Of a DNA stretch of 24,300 bases, positions 14,398-22,707 are shown in pieces. The DNA lies in assembly GCA_035490315.1 (NCBI GenBank), contig DATHET010000057.1:1-24300 (forward strand), in the 5' to 3' direction. Source of the stretch: JADJQU01 sp035490315. Its GTDB lineage: Bacteria > Planctomycetota > UBA1135 > GCA-002686595. Below the pieces are notes generated by a model. The model was given only the letters and a program-made list of their open reading frames with translations. It was not told the origin of the DNA and made no database searches. The position numbers and the translations under genes were made by a program. The first letter of the stretch is position 1, and each line of letters starts with the position of its first letter.

Positions 14398-15350
14398 GCG
14401 ACGCGGTCCGAAGCCTGGTGCGCGCGCGCGCCTTCCCGGCGGCGGCTGCCCTGGGCTCGCTGCTCGTCTGGAACGCCATTTTCCAGCCGCGATTCTTCGC
14501 CGTGCTCGCCGACATCGCTCACCGCGGAACGCCGGTGCTGCTGCTCTCTCTCGGCCAGGCCTTGGTCCTCGCAACCGGCGGCGTCGACCTCTCGGTCGGA
14601 GCCGTGATGGCCCTGTCGTCCTCGCTGGCCGCGATCCTGCTCACCCAGACCGGACTTCCGCCGCTGACCGTGGTCGCGATCGCGATCGGCGCGGGACTCG
14701 CGCTGGGCATGTGGAACGGCGCCTTGATCGCTTACCTGCGCATCCAGCCGATCGTCGCGACGCTGGTGCTCCTGACCGCGGGCCGCGGGATCGCGCAGCT
14801 CATCTCCGGGGGCGGCATCCTCAGCTTCCACGACGATGATTTCGGCGCGCTCGCCACCGGAAACTTCCTCGGCTTGCCGTCGACGGTGATCCTGGTCGCC
14901 GTGGCCTACGCGAGCCTCGGCTGCCTCGCGCACAAGACGACGCTCGGTTTCCATCTCGCCGCCGTCGGCTCGAACGAGCGCGCGGCGCGACTCTCTGGCC
15001 TGCGGGTCGGCCGGATCCAGATCCTGGCTTATGGGCTGTGCGGCGCACTCGCGGCGCTGGCGGGACTGGTCGTTTGCGCGGACGTGGGCGCGGCGGACGC
15101 GAGCCACGTCGGCCTGTACCTCGAGCTCGACTCGATCCTCGCCGCGGTGATCGGCGGCGCGGCCCTCGCGGGCGGGCGGATGTGCCTCACGGGTGCGCTG
15201 CTCGGCGCCCTCGCCAATCAGGCCTTGACCACGACCCTGCTGCTCGAGGGCCTGGGCACCGAGACGGCTCTGTGCGTCAAGGCGGCCGCGGTGCTCCTCG
15301 TCGTCACGCTGCAGCACGCCGCACTGCGCTCGGCCGAGGCGCGAGCATGA
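14394..15350 (+). CDS. ytfT: Furanose ABC transporter permease 1 (YtfT-like)
   Basis: 318 residues from the GTG at 14394 (GTGA overlap with the ATPase stop). A multi-pass BPD_transp_2 permease with about 8-10 hydrophobic segments. The landmark SLGQALVLATGGVDLSVGAV in the third segment region is typical of YtfT/RbsC-type subunits, and AVGSNERAARLSGLRVGRIQ is the cytosolic coupling loop that docks on the ATPase. It forms a heterodimeric channel with the next gene product in the inner membrane. Translation is probably coupled to the ATPase because no separate leader exists. Confidence 0.9.
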   Translation: MSDAVRSLVRARAFPAAAALGSLLVWNAIFQPRFFAVLADIAHRGTPVLLLSLGQALVLATGGVDLSVGAVMALSSSLAAILLTQTGLPPLTVVAIAIGAGLALGMWNGALIAYLRIQPIVATLVLLTAGRGIAQLISGGGILSFHDDDFGALATGNFLGLPSTVILVAVAYASLGCLAHKTTLGFHLAAVGSNERAARLSGLRVGRIQILAYGLCGALAALAGLVVCADVGAADASHVGLYLELDSILAAVIGGAALAGGRMCLTGALLGALANQALTTTLLLEGLGTETALCVKAAAVLLVVTLQHAALRSAEARA

Positions 15351-16306
15351 GTTTCCTCCGCCGCGCACCGGCGCTGGTCGCGCTGGTCCTGCTCGTCGCG
15401 TTCGGCGCTCTGCTCCACCCGGGATTCCTTTCGCTGCGCGTCGCCACGGATCTCTTCTCCGATGGCGCCGTGCTGGGAATCGCCGCGCTCGGCGCGACTT
15501 GCGTGCTCGTCTCCGGCGGCCTCGACCTCTCGATCGGATCGGTGATGGCGGCCTCGAGCGTGCTGCTCGCCCTGCTCCTCGAGCGCGCAGGCCTCGGACC
15601 CGTTGCGTCCGTGGCGATCGTGGTCGCCGCGGGCGCCGCCTGCGGATTGGCCCAAGGCGCTTGCATCCACTTCCTTTCCCTGCCGCCATTCCTCGTCACG
15701 CTCGCGGGGATGTTCCTCTTCCGCGGCCTCGCACTTTCCGTCGCGGCGGAATCGATCGCGATCCGCGATCCAGCTTGGGCCGCGCTCTCCGGCGCGGACG
15801 TTCACGTCGGAGACGCTGTCTTGCGCGCTCCGGGCATTCTGTTCCTGCTGACCTTTTTCGTGCTCGCGCTCTTTGCATGGCGCAGCGTGTGCTTTCGGCA
15901 CCTGCACGCCATCGGCGGCGATGAGCGTGCGGCTTTTCTGCTCGGCGTGCCCGTGCGCAGGACGAGACTCATCGCCTACACGCTTTCGGGAGCCTGCGCG
16001 GCCCTCGCCGGCGTGGCCTTCGCGCTGACCTCGTCGGCCGGCAGCTCGGTCAGCGGCGCGGGTCTGGAACTCGAAGCGATCGCGGCCGCGGTGGTCGGCG
16101 GAGTCGCGCTCGGCCCCGGCCGCGGAGCATGGCACGGAAAGGCTCGCGGAAACTTCGGCGGCACGCTGCTCGGTGTCTTGCTCTTCGGCGTGATCGCGGA
16201 CCTGATCCTTTTCCAAGGGACCCTCTCCGCCGGATGGACGCGCGTCGCGATGGGGGGGATGCTGCTCATTTTCCTCGGGCTGGAGCGATTGATGCAGCGA
16301 AGTTGA
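15347..16306 (+). CDS. yjfF: Furanose ABC transporter permease 2 (YjfF-like)
   Basis: 319 residues from the ATG at 15347 (ATGA overlap; GAGG 7 nt upstream). A BPD_transp_2 permease with GATCVLVSGGLDLSIGSVMA and the segment GMFLFRGLALSVAAESIAIR, both characteristic of the YjfF half of the galactofuranose importer. The coupling loop reads AIGGDERAAFLLGVPVRRTR. One oddity lies near residue 255: between GGVALGPG and GGTLLGVLL the segment RGAWHGKARGNF is longer and more basic than the usual LLTGGVG-type turn. It is the last gene of the operon; the weak stem GCGCTT/AAGTGC just after the stop at 16306 has no T-tract. Confidence 0.88.
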   Translation: MSFLRRAPALVALVLLVAFGALLHPGFLSLRVATDLFSDGAVLGIAALGATCVLVSGGLDLSIGSVMAASSVLLALLLERAGLGPVASVAIVVAAGAACGLAQGACIHFLSLPPFLVTLAGMFLFRGLALSVAAESIAIRDPAWAALSGADVHVGDAVLRAPGILFLLTFFVLALFAWRSVCFRHLHAIGGDERAAFLLGVPVRRTRLIAYTLSGACAALAGVAFALTSSAGSSVSGAGLELEAIAAAVVGGVALGPGRGAWHGKARGNFGGTLLGVLLFGVIADLILFQGTLSAGWTRVAMGGMLLIFLGLERLMQRS

Positions 16307-16430
16307 GCGCTTCGCGGAAAGTGCGTTACGGAACCGGTACGCGAGCCCCTGGCCAGCGTGCTGCCGCAGAGCCAGGCGAGGTTGGTCTCCGATTTGCGTT
16401 GCGATCGGCCTTCCCCGAAGGAGATCGACC

Positions 16431-18611
16431 ATGAAAGCCCTGAACTTCCTCTTCGCATCGCTCGCCGCCGCCTCCGCCCCGCAAGACCTGGCCACCCGAG
16501 TGGATCCGCTCGGATCCGAGCGCGCGCTCGCGCGCCAGCGCTATGAGCGCGTCGAGGCCGAGCTCGCCGGTCGCGACCTTTCGGGGCTGAGCCCCGAGCA
16601 ACGCGACGCCCGCCAGCATCTGCTCGAGGTGCTGCGCCGATACGTCGACCGCGAGGACTTCGGTGTGCAGGGCGAGCAACCCTTCGCGCGCGTCCCGCAA
16701 TTCGTGGACGACGACGGCCGCCGCTGCGCGATGGCGGAGCTCCTGCACGCGACCGGTGAGGAGGCGCTCGTCGCGGCGGTCCATGCGGGGAACAACGAGG
16801 CATGGGTGATCGACCTCTCGGAGAACGAGCGCTTCCAGGCCTGGCTCGACGCCAGTGGCCTGACGATGTTCGAAGCCGCTCGCGTCCAAGCTCCGGCGAT
16901 GCCGAAGGGGCCTCCGGGGCGCCCGCCGCCCAGCCGTCCCGGCGACACCTCCCCTCCCAGCCAGGACTCTCCTGGGGGGAACCGGCCGACTCCTCGCACT
17001 CCGTCGATTCCCGCTACGCCCTCTGGCCCCGCGCAGCCGCGGACGCCCTCGAATGGGGCGGCGGCGACCATGGCTCTGACCGCCGATCCGAACTCGTGGT
17101 GGTTGTGGTGGGAGTACAACAAGCTCGAATTCCTGCGTCCGAACCAGCTCGAGACCGGTCGCAGGCCTAGCGCTGACGATGGCGCGCGCACCTTCACGTC
17201 GCAGATCGACCTGGCGCGCCGGACGATGACTCCGACGTTGCTGCGCGCTCTCGACGATCCCGAAGCGCGCGTGCGCGTCGCAGCGGCACGAGCGGTCGGA
17301 CGGATCGGAGGCGCTCCAGCCTTCGCACCGCTGCTCGCCCACGTCGGAGATGCCAGCAACGAAGTCCGCGACGCGGTCCTGCTCGGCCTGGGCGCGACCG
17401 GCTCGCCTCAAGCCCAGACCCTGCTCGTCGAGCTGGCCCGTCGCGGCAGCGCGGCGGGGGTCAAGGACATCGGGCAGCGCGGCCGCGCCCTGGCGATCCT
17501 TGCACTCGGCCTGGGGCGGCGCGCAGGCTTCGACGCTTCGGTCGACGATGCGGTCGCGAAGATCGTCGAGCGGCGCACTCCCGTCGAGCGCGAGCGGCTC
17601 GGCGTGGCCGCGATGACCTATGCCTTGCTGGCGCCGAACGACAACACGACCGCGCTCGCCCGCACGCTCGCGACCGACGCGGACGAGCCGATCGCCGTGC
17701 GCGGCCGCGCGATCGAAGCCCTGCGGGGCAGCACCGACGCGACGACGCTGAGCGCCCTTCAACACCTCGCGTCCGGCTCGCGCGTCGAGCTGCGACGTTC
17801 GGCCGCGCTCGCCCTCGGAGAGTCCGACCATCCGCTCGTGGCAGCCGCCCTGATGACGGCGCACGACCTCGAGAAGGAGCCGCTCGCCAAATGCTTCGCC
17901 CTGATCTCGCTGGGCCGTCACGGCGGACCCGAGGCATGCGATTATCTGCTCGCAGTCCACGCCAAGGGAGATGTCTCCGAGCGTCCGTGGGCAGCGCTGG
18001 CGCTCGGGCTTGCAGCCCGAGCCGAACCCGACACGGCGATCACCTTGGCCCTGCGCAAGGGCGTCGCGGAGACCAAGCGCGTCGAGGATCGAGGCGCCTA
18101 CTGGCTCGCGCTCGGACTTGCCCGAGACGTCGACGCAATGCCGATCCTGCGCGACGCGCTGGAAAACGACGCGGATGCGAGCGCGCGGATGTACGCCGCG
18201 CAGGCCTTGGCGCTTCTTGGCGGCGAGAACGCCCACGCCGCGCTGCGCAAGCGGGCCGAAGTCGAGCTCTCGCCGCTAGCCCGTTCGCAGGTCGCCTTGG
18301 CGCTGGGCGTGCTCGGTGTGAAGGGAGACGTCGATCCGATCGCGCGGGCCTTGGCCGATGTGAGCGATCCCATGCTGCAAGGGCAGTTTGCCGCGGCCGT
18401 CGCCTTCCATGGCTCGAGCGAGGCCCTGCACTGCCTGGGCGAGGCCCTGGTGCGCGACGGCGCGAGCACCGCGGCCCGCGCAGCGGCGATCGATGGCTTG
18501 GGCATGCTGCTGGGCAGCACTCCCGCGCTCTCGCTCGGAGAAACCGCGCGCTCGTCCAACTTCGAGCTCTTCGATGAATGGCTGACGTCGGCGCTCGCGA
18601 CGACTCTGTGA
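16431..18611 (+). CDS. Secreted HEAT-repeat protein with proline-rich linker
   Basis: 726 residues from the ATG at 16431 with AAGGAG 7 nt upstream. A short signal sequence (MKALNFLFASLAAASAPQ) is followed by a helical region. Residues ~85-130 hold a Cys-containing module, VPQFVDDDGRRCAMAELL through NNEAWVIDL. Residues ~155-213 are a proline-rich linker. From about 263 to 700 the protein is a run of HEAT/PBS-lyase-like repeats (DDPEARVRVAAARAVGRIGG, GDASNEVRDAVLLGLGATGS, HALRKRAEVELS-type helices, VSDPMLQGQFAAAVAFHG). HEAT solenoids act as protein-binding scaffolds; the partner is unknown. The 124 nt upstream separate it from the transport operon and contain no strong promoter match that I can see. 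It converges on the reverse gene ending at 18890. Confidence 0.85.
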   Translation: MKALNFLFASLAAASAPQDLATRVDPLGSERALARQRYERVEAELAGRDLSGLSPEQRDARQHLLEVLRRYVDREDFGVQGEQPFARVPQFVDDDGRRCAMAELLHATGEEALVAAVHAGNNEAWVIDLSENERFQAWLDASGLTMFEAARVQAPAMPKGPPGRPPPSRPGDTSPPSQDSPGGNRPTPRTPSIPATPSGPAQPRTPSNGAAATMALTADPNSWWLWWEYNKLEFLRPNQLETGRRPSADDGARTFTSQIDLARRTMTPTLLRALDDPEARVRVAAARAVGRIGGAPAFAPLLAHVGDASNEVRDAVLLGLGATGSPQAQTLLVELARRGSAAGVKDIGQRGRALAILALGLGRRAGFDASVDDAVAKIVERRTPVERERLGVAAMTYALLAPNDNTTALARTLATDADEPIAVRGRAIEALRGSTDATTLSALQHLASGSRVELRRSAALALGESDHPLVAAALMTAHDLEKEPLAKCFALISLGRHGGPEACDYLLAVHAKGDVSERPWAALALGLAARAEPDTAITLALRKGVAETKRVEDRGAYWLALGLARDVDAMPILRDALENDADASARMYAAQALALLGGENAHAALRKRAEVELSPLARSQVALALGVLGVKGDVDPIARALADVSDPMLQGQFAAAVAFHGSSEALHCLGEALVRDGASTAARAAAIDGLGMLLGSTPALSLGETARSSNFELFDEWLTSALATTL

Positions 18612-18655
18612 CTCGACGCTGAAGTCGGGGACGGGAGCTCGCTTCGAGCTTGGGA

Positions 18656-18673
18656 GAAGGAGGTACCTCCTTC
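18656..18673. repeat. Perfect 18-bp palindrome
   Basis: GAAGGAGGTACCTCCTTC reads identically on both strands and starts 45 nt after the HEAT-protein stop codon. It has no T-tract on either side. It could be a short protein-binding site or a remnant hairpin; its centre GGTACC equals the outer end of the long hairpin repeats, which may be coincidence. Confidence 0.6.
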
Positions 18674-18800
18674 GAGCTGCACGGGCGAGAGGAGCGGCCT
18701 CAGCCGCGAATCGAAGCGATCGCCCTTGCCTGTGCACTGAGGGACCAAATCTCTCTTCGCCGGCGGAGAAGTCCACATCCACTTCCGCGATCCAAGGATC

Positions 18801-18840
18801 AGGGGCTGGCAGCCGAGGAAATCCTCGGCCGCCAGCCCCT
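18801..18840. terminator. Bidirectional terminator-type hairpin between convergent genes
   Basis: The arms AGGGGCTGGC-A-GCCGAGGA and TCCTCGGC-C-GCCAGCCCCT pair over 18 of 19 positions around a 2-nt AA loop. It sits between the forward HEAT gene (stop 18611) and the reverse gene (stop 18890) and can serve both. No clear T-run follows, so it may act as an mRNA 3' stabiliser as much as a terminator. The rest of 18612-18889 shows no gene. Confidence 0.7.
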
Positions 18841-18889
18841 TCGAGTCATTCAGGTGCTCGTCGAGTGGACCCCGACGAGCCCGTTCCTG

Positions 18890-20062
18890 TCACTGGCAGA
18901 TCGTGAATTCCAAAGCGTCCGACAAGGTCGAGTTGTTCGGAGCGGGGAAGCCGGGGTCACGTCCCCAGAACTGACTGTCGACGACCGTTCCGGCCACTTG
19001 CAGATAAGCGGCCGGGATCCCGCCCAGTCCGCCGACCGCGAACGTGTTCATGTCGATCGAGTACACGCCGCTGCAGTCGCTCGCCGGCAGGGGAGTTCCA
19101 CCCGAGTTGAGCGGCACCGAACGGCGGATGGGGCTTGCGACGCAGAGCACGCCGCCCTGGAACGGATTCGAAGCGCGGCCGTTGTTCGTGTAGATCAACA
19201 GACCGGGCTTCTGGTTGCGGACGTTCGAGCCCTTGATCAAGAAACCGGACCCGAGCGTGGCGCTCGAGGAACCGGTCGAGCTGATCGCCGGCGTGCAACC
19301 CAGCGAGTTGATCTTCGCCGTGCAGTAGACGACCGGCGAGACGCAAGAGCCCTTCGAGGCCAGTCCGTCGCAGGCGCCGAGAGTCGTGCTCAAGGTCGTG
19401 CGCGCATAACCAGCGGCCACGTCGAACTCGTAGAAGGCGCCCGACCAGTCGATCGAGTAGATCTTGTTGGAGGCCGCTCCCCAGGCGATGCCGCAGTTGT
19501 TGACGAATCCGCCGCCGGGCGAAAGCAAGGTCTGCGTCCCGTTGGCGACATTGACCTTGTGGAGAGATCCCGGACCGGCGAACAAACCGACGAGATCACC
19601 GGTGCTCCCGACGTAGGTGATGCCGTCGAGGCTGACTGCCGGGTCGCCGATCGGAGTGGCTGCACCCGTGGAGCGGTTGATATCGAGGAAACCCGTCGCG
19701 ACCGTCGAGCGGCTGCCGTAGAGCTTGTTCGTCGCCGGGTCGTAAGCGAGGCCGAAGACGTCGTTGATGCCCATCGAGCCGATGAACGTCGCGGCGCCGG
19801 TGGTCAGGTCGACCTTGTACAACTGGCTCGGGTTGGTGCCCCAACCGTTGGTCATGTACATCGTGCCCGTCGACGAATCGTAGGCGAGGTCGCCGAAGTC
19901 GTAGTTCACGCCCAGGGGGCCGATCGGCGTGAGCACGAGCGTCGACGTGTCGATCGTGCAGAGCGTGTTGGTCGATTCTTGGATCGTATAGAAGACTTCA
20001 GCGCTGGCGCTGACACTCGATGCGATCAAAACGATCGCGGGCAGAATGCTGTGAAACTTCAT
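18890..20062 (-). CDS. Secreted beta-propeller-like protein with W-x-RDP C-terminal module
   Basis: 390 residues from the ATG at 20062, with AGGAG 6 nt upstream and a clear signal peptide (MKFHSILPAIVLIASSVSASA); longer in-frame starts lack both. Residues ~25-240 are short beta repeats in the style of DUF4394/YncE-type propellers: LCTIDTSTLVLTPIGPLG, DLAYDSSTGTMYMTN, LYKVDLTTGAATFIGS, GLAYDPATNKLYG, FLDINRSTGAATPIGD. From Tyr246 the C-terminal module begins: YCTAKINSLGCTP, GLLIYTNNGRASNPFQGG, LCV and FWGRDPGFP, ending NSTLSDALEFTICQ. This is the best-preserved example of the module shared with the 1928 and 8225 proteins. Predicted exported; no catalytic residues seen. Confidence 0.87.
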   Translation of the reverse strand: MKFHSILPAIVLIASSVSASAEVFYTIQESTNTLCTIDTSTLVLTPIGPLGVNYDFGDLAYDSSTGTMYMTNGWGTNPSQLYKVDLTTGAATFIGSMGINDVFGLAYDPATNKLYGSRSTVATGFLDINRSTGAATPIGDPAVSLDGITYVGSTGDLVGLFAGPGSLHKVNVANGTQTLLSPGGGFVNNCGIAWGAASNKIYSIDWSGAFYEFDVAAGYARTTLSTTLGACDGLASKGSCVSPVVYCTAKINSLGCTPAISSTGSSSATLGSGFLIKGSNVRNQKPGLLIYTNNGRASNPFQGGVLCVASPIRRSVPLNSGGTPLPASDCSGVYSIDMNTFAVGGLGGIPAAYLQVAGTVVDSQFWGRDPGFPAPNNSTLSDALEFTICQ

Positions 20063-20352
20063 GCTGTTCTCCTGCAGGGGTGATGGGGGGGCCACGCGCG
20101 ACGAAGGGGGGCCGTCTTGCGGGCATGAAATCCTATCGCGCCCTGGCAATTCTGCATCAGGGCCTGGGGCAGAGGTCAGGTCGACGGAAGGCCCGGGTCG
20201 ACGCCGCCCTGGGAATTGTGCTGCATCGCGATCACGACCTCACGAACCCGAGGAAAGCGAGCCGTGTTCTTGTAAAGGATGCCGCCATCGAGATCGCGAG
20301 GCGTGAAAAGTCTGCCTCCTGGATCTCGACGATCGCGAGCTCGCTGGGCTGG
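20063..20352 (-). other. Intergenic stretch with an open frame continuing past the upstream stop
   Basis: 290 nt between two reverse-strand genes. On the reverse strand the frame of the gene ending at 20353 stays open for 58 codons after its TGA, to a TGA at 20178-20176. It contains LDGGILYKNTARFPRVREVV and QGGVDPGLPST but has no usable start codon near its beginning. A TAGGAT box (20135-20130) could be part of the promoter of the 18890-20062 gene. G-runs occur near 20087 and 20106. No confident gene is called. Confidence 0.35.
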
Positions 20353-22707
20353 TCAGTCCCGAGGCCAGGCGACCTCGGCCTCTTCGCCGGTGCGGACCAG
20401 TGCCTCGAACGCGATCGGCTCAACGCCATTGAATGCATCGAATCTAACGACCGCGCGACCTGGAGGCAGGACATACACATCGCGGCTGCCAGGACTGAGC
20501 ACCTGAGTGAGATGCGTGGTGAGCCAATCTGCGGTGTACACGTGGTAATGCGCACGGCCCTTGAATTCCGGCCTGGCCATGACGACCAGTCGTCCGCCAG
20601 GTGTCAGCTCTACGACCAGACTTTGGTTCGTTGCGCCGGCTCGAACTTGAATGTCCGGACGAAAACCGACAAGGCCTTCTGCGCCGCGCGCGATCAGCGC
20701 GTAGCTTCCGGGGGCGAGCCCCACATAGGAAAAATCCGCCCTCGGAAGGCCGATCATCGGGTGATAGGTCTTGCTGTCCGGTCCGGGACCGATGAGCACG
20801 ATCTCCATGGCCTTGACTGGCTGGCCGTCTGCTCCAACGAATCCTCCGGCGAGGTCTCCGCCGACATTCATCCGAACCGTGATCTCGTCCTTGCCTGGGT
20901 GCACGGTCATTTCGTCCGACGGCGAAATTCCCTTCATGATCGTTCTCGCGTCTAGCTGATAGTCGCAGTCGGCGAGCGCAAGGAAAACGAAGTGGCCCTG
21001 CTTGTCCGTTCCTGCGTCGTCGTAGGAGCGGACTTCGCTCGACGTGAGCGTGAGACTGACGCCCGGGAGCGGTTTTCCGGATGGATCCTCGACGTGGCCG
21101 TGAATCGCGAACCCTCGCCAGGTCGACACGCGGACCTCGACGAGTGGCGCGCCGGGCTCGATCTGGACTATTTCCGCGTAGGGAGTGACTGGATTGAAAA
21201 CACCGTCCGCATCGTTCCAGGCTTTTCGTTGGACGGAAACCGGCGCAGGACCCACGAAGCACGGACCGGAAGGCACGTCCGGAAAGGAAAATGAACCGGT
21301 GGCGTCGGTCTGTGAGACGTCCAATGGTTTCCCATGCTCAGGGAACATGTCGCGCCCAATATCCGCACGAACGGCTGGAATGATCCAGATGGGAATCGAT
21401 GCCACGCCGTGATCCTCTTGATCGACGAGCCGGCCTGCGAGTCTGGCTCCGGGCGCCAAGCTGTAAGCGACCGAGCGCAGCTCACCCGGCTTCAGCACCA
21501 ACGGCGCCACGGAGATTTTCGTGCGTTTTTCACCTTCCACCAATTCAGCAATGAGCATCGCGCGCGGCGGCAACCCGTCGATCCGCGCCTTGCCGTCGAT
21601 TTCGATCGGAGCGGTCCACTCGAGCTCGAGATAGCCGTGCAGGCCCTCGCGCCCGAGATCCTGATGCATCGCCTGCGTGAAACTCGAGAGCCGCGCGCGC
21701 AGTCCCTTGAGCCTGTCGCGGTCAGGGCACCCGAGGCTGAATTCGACGCTCGCCGATCGATCCAACTCGATCTGCAGCGCGCGTTCCGCGCTCTCGTGCC
21801 CAGCTTCGAGCTCGGCGAGCTTCAATCCGAACCCTGACTTGTGGACGCAGACCTCGCACACGCCGTTGTTTTTGAGCCGAGTGAATGGAGCATCGTCCAC
21901 CTCGCTCGGCCACGTGATCTTGAAGCGACCGTCCTCGTCGACTTCGGCTGCCGAAGGACGAGTCTCGTGGGTGGTGTGGACATTGCCAGGAATTCCAGCG
22001 CCTCCACTGCGCGTCACCTGCACTGTTGCGCCGCTCAGCGGCAGGTGCGACTCGGCGTCCACGATTCGACCCCAGAAGGTGTTCTCGTACTGGGTGCGCA
22101 GCTCCAACAGCACTTCGCGTTGCTCACCGCTCGCGAGCGGCGGAACATCCCAGGCAAGTTCCTGCTCGGGCCACTCGGGCTGGACTAGGAAAACTGCGAG
22201 TGGCTTGCCCGGTTCGACATCGAAGCTTGCGCGTCCCTGGGCGTCAGTGCGCACGACCGCGCTCTTGGGGAACGTGGCCTTCGGGCGTGTGTCCTTGCGA
22301 GCTCGATACGGCTTGGAGACTTGGAGGCCGATGCCGTCGATCGGATCGGCAGTGCCGAGCACGACGGCGCGTGCGAGGATCGTCGTGCGAACTTCCGAGA
22401 CCGGTGCTGGCGGGCTTGGGGCGATGGCGGGCTCGATGGCAGATCGCTCCGCCATTTCGGGCGCCACGATCCTTTCCGATCGGGCAACCTGCAGTGCTGG
22501 AGTTTCGGGCGCGACGGAACCAATCGCTGCGATGTCCGTCGAATCCACCTTCTGCCGCATGCTCCACCAGAGGAGCACTCCGATGCTGGCTCCCAAGCAG
22601 ACGAGCAATATGCGCCCGGGGTTTCGCACAGGATGAGATCCTAGCGATCGCCGTCCCGGTCGGCCCAAAACCTGCCCTGCCCATGCTCGAATCTCGCCGT
22701 GGGTCAG
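20353..22707 (-). CDS. Membrane-anchored protein with carboxypeptidase-regulatory-like (CNA-B/transthyretin-type) domains
   Basis: About 784 residues if read from CTG at 22707. That codon overlaps the secDF stop as CTGA and has an exact AAGGAGG (22721-22715) 7 nt upstream. The conservative alternative is GTG at 22629 (758 residues). Either way an N-terminal anchor follows (RILLVCLGASIGVLLWW) with basic residues before it, predicting a periplasm-facing protein. Several beta-sandwich units of the carboxypeptidase regulatory type are visible: FWGRIVDAESHLPLSGATVQ, LAGRLVDQEDHGVASIPIWI with TDATGSFSFPDVPSG, HGHVEDPSGKPLPGVSLTL with TDKQGHFVFLAL, and GGFVGADGQPVKAMEIVLIG with GLAPGSYALIARG. Such domains mediate adhesion or stalk-like structure. 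No enzymatic domain is recognised. Confidence 0.85.
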   Translation of the reverse strand: MTHGEIRAWAGQVLGRPGRRSLGSHPVRNPGRILLVCLGASIGVLLWWSMRQKVDSTDIAAIGSVAPETPALQVARSERIVAPEMAERSAIEPAIAPSPPAPVSEVRTTILARAVVLGTADPIDGIGLQVSKPYRARKDTRPKATFPKSAVVRTDAQGRASFDVEPGKPLAVFLVQPEWPEQELAWDVPPLASGEQREVLLELRTQYENTFWGRIVDAESHLPLSGATVQVTRSGGAGIPGNVHTTHETRPSAAEVDEDGRFKITWPSEVDDAPFTRLKNNGVCEVCVHKSGFGLKLAELEAGHESAERALQIELDRSASVEFSLGCPDRDRLKGLRARLSSFTQAMHQDLGREGLHGYLELEWTAPIEIDGKARIDGLPPRAMLIAELVEGEKRTKISVAPLVLKPGELRSVAYSLAPGARLAGRLVDQEDHGVASIPIWIIPAVRADIGRDMFPEHGKPLDVSQTDATGSFSFPDVPSGPCFVGPAPVSVQRKAWNDADGVFNPVTPYAEIVQIEPGAPLVEVRVSTWRGFAIHGHVEDPSGKPLPGVSLTLTSSEVRSYDDAGTDKQGHFVFLALADCDYQLDARTIMKGISPSDEMTVHPGKDEITVRMNVGGDLAGGFVGADGQPVKAMEIVLIGPGPDSKTYHPMIGLPRADFSYVGLAPGSYALIARGAEGLVGFRPDIQVRAGATNQSLVVELTPGGRLVVMARPEFKGRAHYHVYTADWLTTHLTQVLSPGSRDVYVLPPGRAVVRFDAFNGVEPIAFEALVRTGEEAEVAWPRD

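Noticed and set aside
16307..16430. Terminator and promoter between the importer operon and the HEAT gene
   Set aside because: Only a 6-bp stem without a T-tract and no convincing -35/-10 pair could be found.
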